A stretch of DNA of 64,000 bases from Aurantimonas sp. 22II-16-19i. GTDB lineage: Bacteria; Pseudomonadota; Alphaproteobacteria; Rhizobiales; Rhizobiaceae. The position numbers were made by a program, and so were the translations under genes. Below the pieces are notes generated by a model. That model had not been told where the DNA came from. It saw only the letters and a list, made by a program, of their open reading frames with translations, and searched no databases. Numbering within the stretch: position 1 is the stretch's first letter; each line of letters opens with the position of its first letter. Positions 61,497-64,000 of the stretch are shown piece by piece. Location: assembly GCF_002088275.1 (NCBI RefSeq), contig NZ_AQQS01000001.1:124001-188000 (forward strand). The letters are read 5' to 3'.

Positions 61497-64000
61497 GCGG
61501 CACGGGCGACGCAGGGTTTCGGCCGCGCGAGGCGGCGGTGGGCGAGACGGCCGGGGTCCTGCCGAGGGAGGACGGCGAGCTTCTGGCGTCCGCCCGGCAG
61601 GGATTCGATCGCCGGTCGGTGCTGAAGTTCCTCGGGATTTCCGCCGCGCTGCCCTTCGCCGCCTGCAGCGCGCCCTATGAGGAGATCGTTCCCTATGTCG
61701 AGATGCCGGAGGGGCTGGTCGCCGGGCAGGCGCAATACTTCGCCACCGCTTTCGACCTCAATGGCGTCGCCACCGGGCTTCTCGCCGAAAGCCACGAGGG
61801 CCGCCCGACCAAGATCGAGGGCAATCCCGACCACCCCAATTCCATGGGGTCCACAGACGCCTTCCATCAGGCGATGGTGCTGTCCCTCTACGACCCCGGC
61901 CGCGCCTCGCTGGTCCGCCAGGAAGGCCGGCTCACCACCTATGGGGTCTTTCTCCAGGAACTGAACCGGCGCCGCACGGAATGGACCCGTACCGGCGGCG
62001 AAGGTCTGGCGATCCTTGCCGGAGAAAACAGCTCGCCGACGAGCGAACGCCTGCTGGAGAGCCTCGCCCGAAGCTATCCGAAGATGCGGCAGGTGGTGTT
62101 CGAGCCGATCTCACGGGAAAATCAGCGCCGGGGCGTCGCGGCGGCCTTCGGCGCGCCCGGCCGGGTGCATCTCATGCCGGGCGAGGCGAGCGCCTTCGTC
62201 TGCCTCGACCACGACATTCTCGGTCCCGGCCCCGAGCAGGTGCGGCTGTCGCGGGGCGTGATCGCCCGGCGCCGGGTCCGGGCCGGATCGACGACCATGG
62301 CGCCGCTCCTCGTCGCCGAGCCGGTGCTGACGGCGACGGGCGGCACCGCCGACGACCGCCTCGCCTGCCGGCGCAGCCGTATCCCCGTCCTCGCCTCGGC
62401 GATCGCGGCTCGGCTCGGGGTGCCCGGCGTCAGCGACACGGGGCGACTGAACGCGCGCGAGACGCGCTTTGCCGAAGCCGCTGCCAAAGCCCTGCGCGAC
62501 GCCGGCGCAAATGCCCTGCTGACGGTCGGCGAGGCGCAGCCGCCGACGGTCCATGCCGTCGTCCACCGGGTCAACGCCCATCTCGGTTCGCTTGGCAGAA
62601 CGGTGTCGATCCTGCCGTCGCGGCGTCTGGAACCGGATCTGGAAGCATTGGCGGAGCTCACCCAGGCGATGGCGGCGGGCACGATTTCCGACCTCTTCAT
62701 CCTCGGCGTCAATCCGGTCTATTCTGCCCCCGCCGACATCGCCTTCGAGGACGCGCTCGGGACGGTCCCCTTCTCCGCCCATCTGTCGCTCTACGAGGAC
62801 GAGACCAGCGAGACGTGCCGCTGGCACGTACCGCAGCTGCATCCCCTGGAGGAATGGGCGGACGGGCGCACGGCGACGGGGCTCGCCTCGATCGTCCAGC
62901 CGCTGGTCTCGCCGCTCTACGAGGGGCATTCGCCGCTCTCCGTCCTCGCCGCAATCGGCGGGCAGATCAACCTCACCGCCCACGAGATCGTCACCGCCTA
63001 TTGGCAGGAGCGCTTCGAGCGCGGCGACGTCGGCAACGGCAGCGAGAGCTTCGAGACGTTCTGGCGCGAGGCACTGGCGCGAGGCACCATCGAGGGGACA
63101 GACCGCGAAACAGGTGAGGCTCCCACCCTGGCCCCGTCGCCCACGCCGGCGGCAACGATCGAGGTGCCGGACATCGACGGCTTCGAGGCGGTCTTTCTTC
63201 CCGATCCCTCGGTCTGGGACGGCCGCTTCTCCAACAATGCCTGGCTGCAGGAGTTGCCCCGACCGATCACCAAGGAGGTCTGGGGCAACGCGGCGGCGAT
63301 GAACCCGAAGGACGTCGAGGCGCTGGGCATCGGCGATGGCGGCCTCGTCACCCTCACGCCATCCGGCTCCGGCGGCCCGGAAGCGAGGCCGGTGCTGATC
63401 CCGGTGATCTCCGTGCCCGGCATCGCCCGCGGCACGATCGGCCTCGCCCTCGGCTACGGCCGGCGCTTCGGCTCCATCGCCCGCGGCATCGGCGCCGATG
63501 TCGGCCCGCTGCGCGTTTCGGGCGCCCTGTGGATGCGCCCGGTCGATTGCAGCGCGACCGGCGCCTCGGTGGAACTCGCCCTCACCCAGCACACCCATCA
63601 GATGCACGGCCGCGAGATCGTCCGGGAAGTCGCCTTGTCGGAGCTCGCCGCAACGGATCTTTCGAACGAGGCCGAGGTCCCGCCGACGCTCTATCCGGAG
63701 TTCCCCCGCGGCCCCTACGAATGGGCGATGGTCATCGACCAGACCGCCTGCATCAACTGCTCGGCCTGCGTCGTCGCCTGCCAGGCCGAGAACAACGTGC
63801 CGGTGGTCGGGCCGGCGGAAATCCGCCGCGGCCGCGACATGCACTGGCTGCGCATCGACACCTATTACACCGGCGAGGACGAGGCCATCTCCACCGCCTC
63901 GCAGCCGGTGCCCTGCATGCATTGCGAAAAGGCCCCCTGCGAGCCGATGTGCCCGGTCGAGGCGTCGATCCACGATTCGGAAGGCCTCAACGTCCAGGTC
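61493..64000 (+). CDS. actB: alternative complex III ActB (molybdopterin-like/Fe-S), 3' end outside the window
   Basis: Open from ATG 61493 to the end of the window (836 codons so far). Residues ~30-55 hold a Tat-type signal (RRSVLKFLGISAAL) leading to the periplasmic face. A large molybdopterin-oxidoreductase-like domain with no obvious Mo ligand follows, as known for ActB. From residue 753 the ferredoxin-like domain begins (CINCSACVVAC, then CMHCEKAPCEPMC), which binds [4Fe-4S] clusters. The cysteines of the third and fourth cluster and the C-terminus must lie beyond base 64000. Coupled to actA by ATGA. Confidence 0.92.
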   Translation, partial: MSGTGDAGFRPREAAVGETAGVLPREDGELLASARQGFDRRSVLKFLGISAALPFAACSAPYEEIVPYVEMPEGLVAGQAQYFATAFDLNGVATGLLAESHEGRPTKIEGNPDHPNSMGSTDAFHQAMVLSLYDPGRASLVRQEGRLTTYGVFLQELNRRRTEWTRTGGEGLAILAGENSSPTSERLLESLARSYPKMRQVVFEPISRENQRRGVAAAFGAPGRVHLMPGEASAFVCLDHDILGPGPEQVRLSRGVIARRRVRAGSTTMAPLLVAEPVLTATGGTADDRLACRRSRIPVLASAIAARLGVPGVSDTGRLNARETRFAEAAAKALRDAGANALLTVGEAQPPTVHAVVHRVNAHLGSLGRTVSILPSRRLEPDLEALAELTQAMAAGTISDLFILGVNPVYSAPADIAFEDALGTVPFSAHLSLYEDETSETCRWHVPQLHPLEEWADGRTATGLASIVQPLVSPLYEGHSPLSVLAAIGGQINLTAHEIVTAYWQERFERGDVGNGSESFETFWREALARGTIEGTDRETGEAPTLAPSPTPAATIEVPDIDGFEAVFLPDPSVWDGRFSNNAWLQELPRPITKEVWGNAAAMNPKDVEALGIGDGGLVTLTPSGSGGPEARPVLIPVISVPGIARGTIGLALGYGRRFGSIARGIGADVGPLRVSGALWMRPVDCSATGASVELALTQHTHQMHGREIVREVALSELAATDLSNEAEVPPTLYPEFPRGPYEWAMVIDQTACINCSACVVACQAENNVPVVGPAEIRRGRDMHWLRIDTYYTGEDEAISTASQPVPCMHCEKAPCEPMCPVEASIHDSEGLNVQV

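Overview
The window is GC-rich and gene-dense. It looks like chromosomal DNA of an alphaproteobacterium in the order Hyphomicrobiales (Rhizobiales). That placement is an inference from the lineage-typical genes seen here: SciP (DUF1153), GapR (DUF2312), a CpdR-like receiver, the order DUF2125 / gamma-glutamylcyclotransferase / PlsC / YdcF / FtsX / FtsE / hpt, DUF1244, TakP-type TRAP receptors and a rhizobial type of palindromic repeat. I cannot name the genus; an Aurantimonadaceae-like member is only a guess. No plasmid, phage or CRISPR backbone is visible, although there are small islands of foreign-looking, lower-GC DNA (about 0.92-1.68 kb and 11.9-12.46 kb).

Layout. 0-8 kb: 3' part of a cytochrome P450, an isolated endolysin-type muramidase, a cupin, O-acetylhomoserine sulfhydrylase, a Gfo/Idh/MocA dehydrogenase whose first 12 codons are exactly duplicated, a DUF4142 periplasmic protein, and a DUF2231 / sorbosone-dehydrogenase pair. 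8-21 kb: a sulfotransferase-like protein, a membrane diguanylate cyclase, CoA-related enzymes, rplM-rpsI, a VWA protein, cytochrome b561, the AzlCD exporter, ppa, DUF1244, gapR and a second sulfotransferase. 21.6-34 kb: tRNA-Glu(CTC), rluD, rpoH, DUF2125, gamma-glutamylcyclotransferase, plsC, ydcF, ftsEX, a DUF3426-like protein, hpt, a CpdR-like receiver, sciP and mnmA. 34-45 kb: a second Gfo/Idh/MocA enzyme, a sigma-54-type response regulator with an altered GAFTGA loop, oligoendopeptidase F, and a peptide ABC transporter operon. 45-52 kb: two TakP-like TRAP receptors on either side of an 1111-residue autotransporter. 52-60 kb: a PuuD-like hydrolase, a NicO/DUF1007 metal transport pair, an L,D-transpeptidase, LysR, ornithine decarboxylase with a long leader, GNAT, an unknown protein and a Nudix hydrolase. 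60.8 kb to the end: the first two genes of an alternative complex III (actA and a truncated actB).

The most unusual structure is in the peptide ABC transporter. The inner-membrane permease (DppC type) and the ATPase (DppD type) lie in one uninterrupted frame of 741 codons. About 105 residues join them, and roughly half of those are encoded by a palindromic repeat. A sister copy of the repeat lies upstream in the same operon. A well-placed Shine-Dalgarno and ATG for a free-standing ATPase still exist after the repeat, but they are out of frame by one base at a run of five C. The locus is therefore either a repeat-driven gene fusion, a frameshifted gene start, or a sequencing error.
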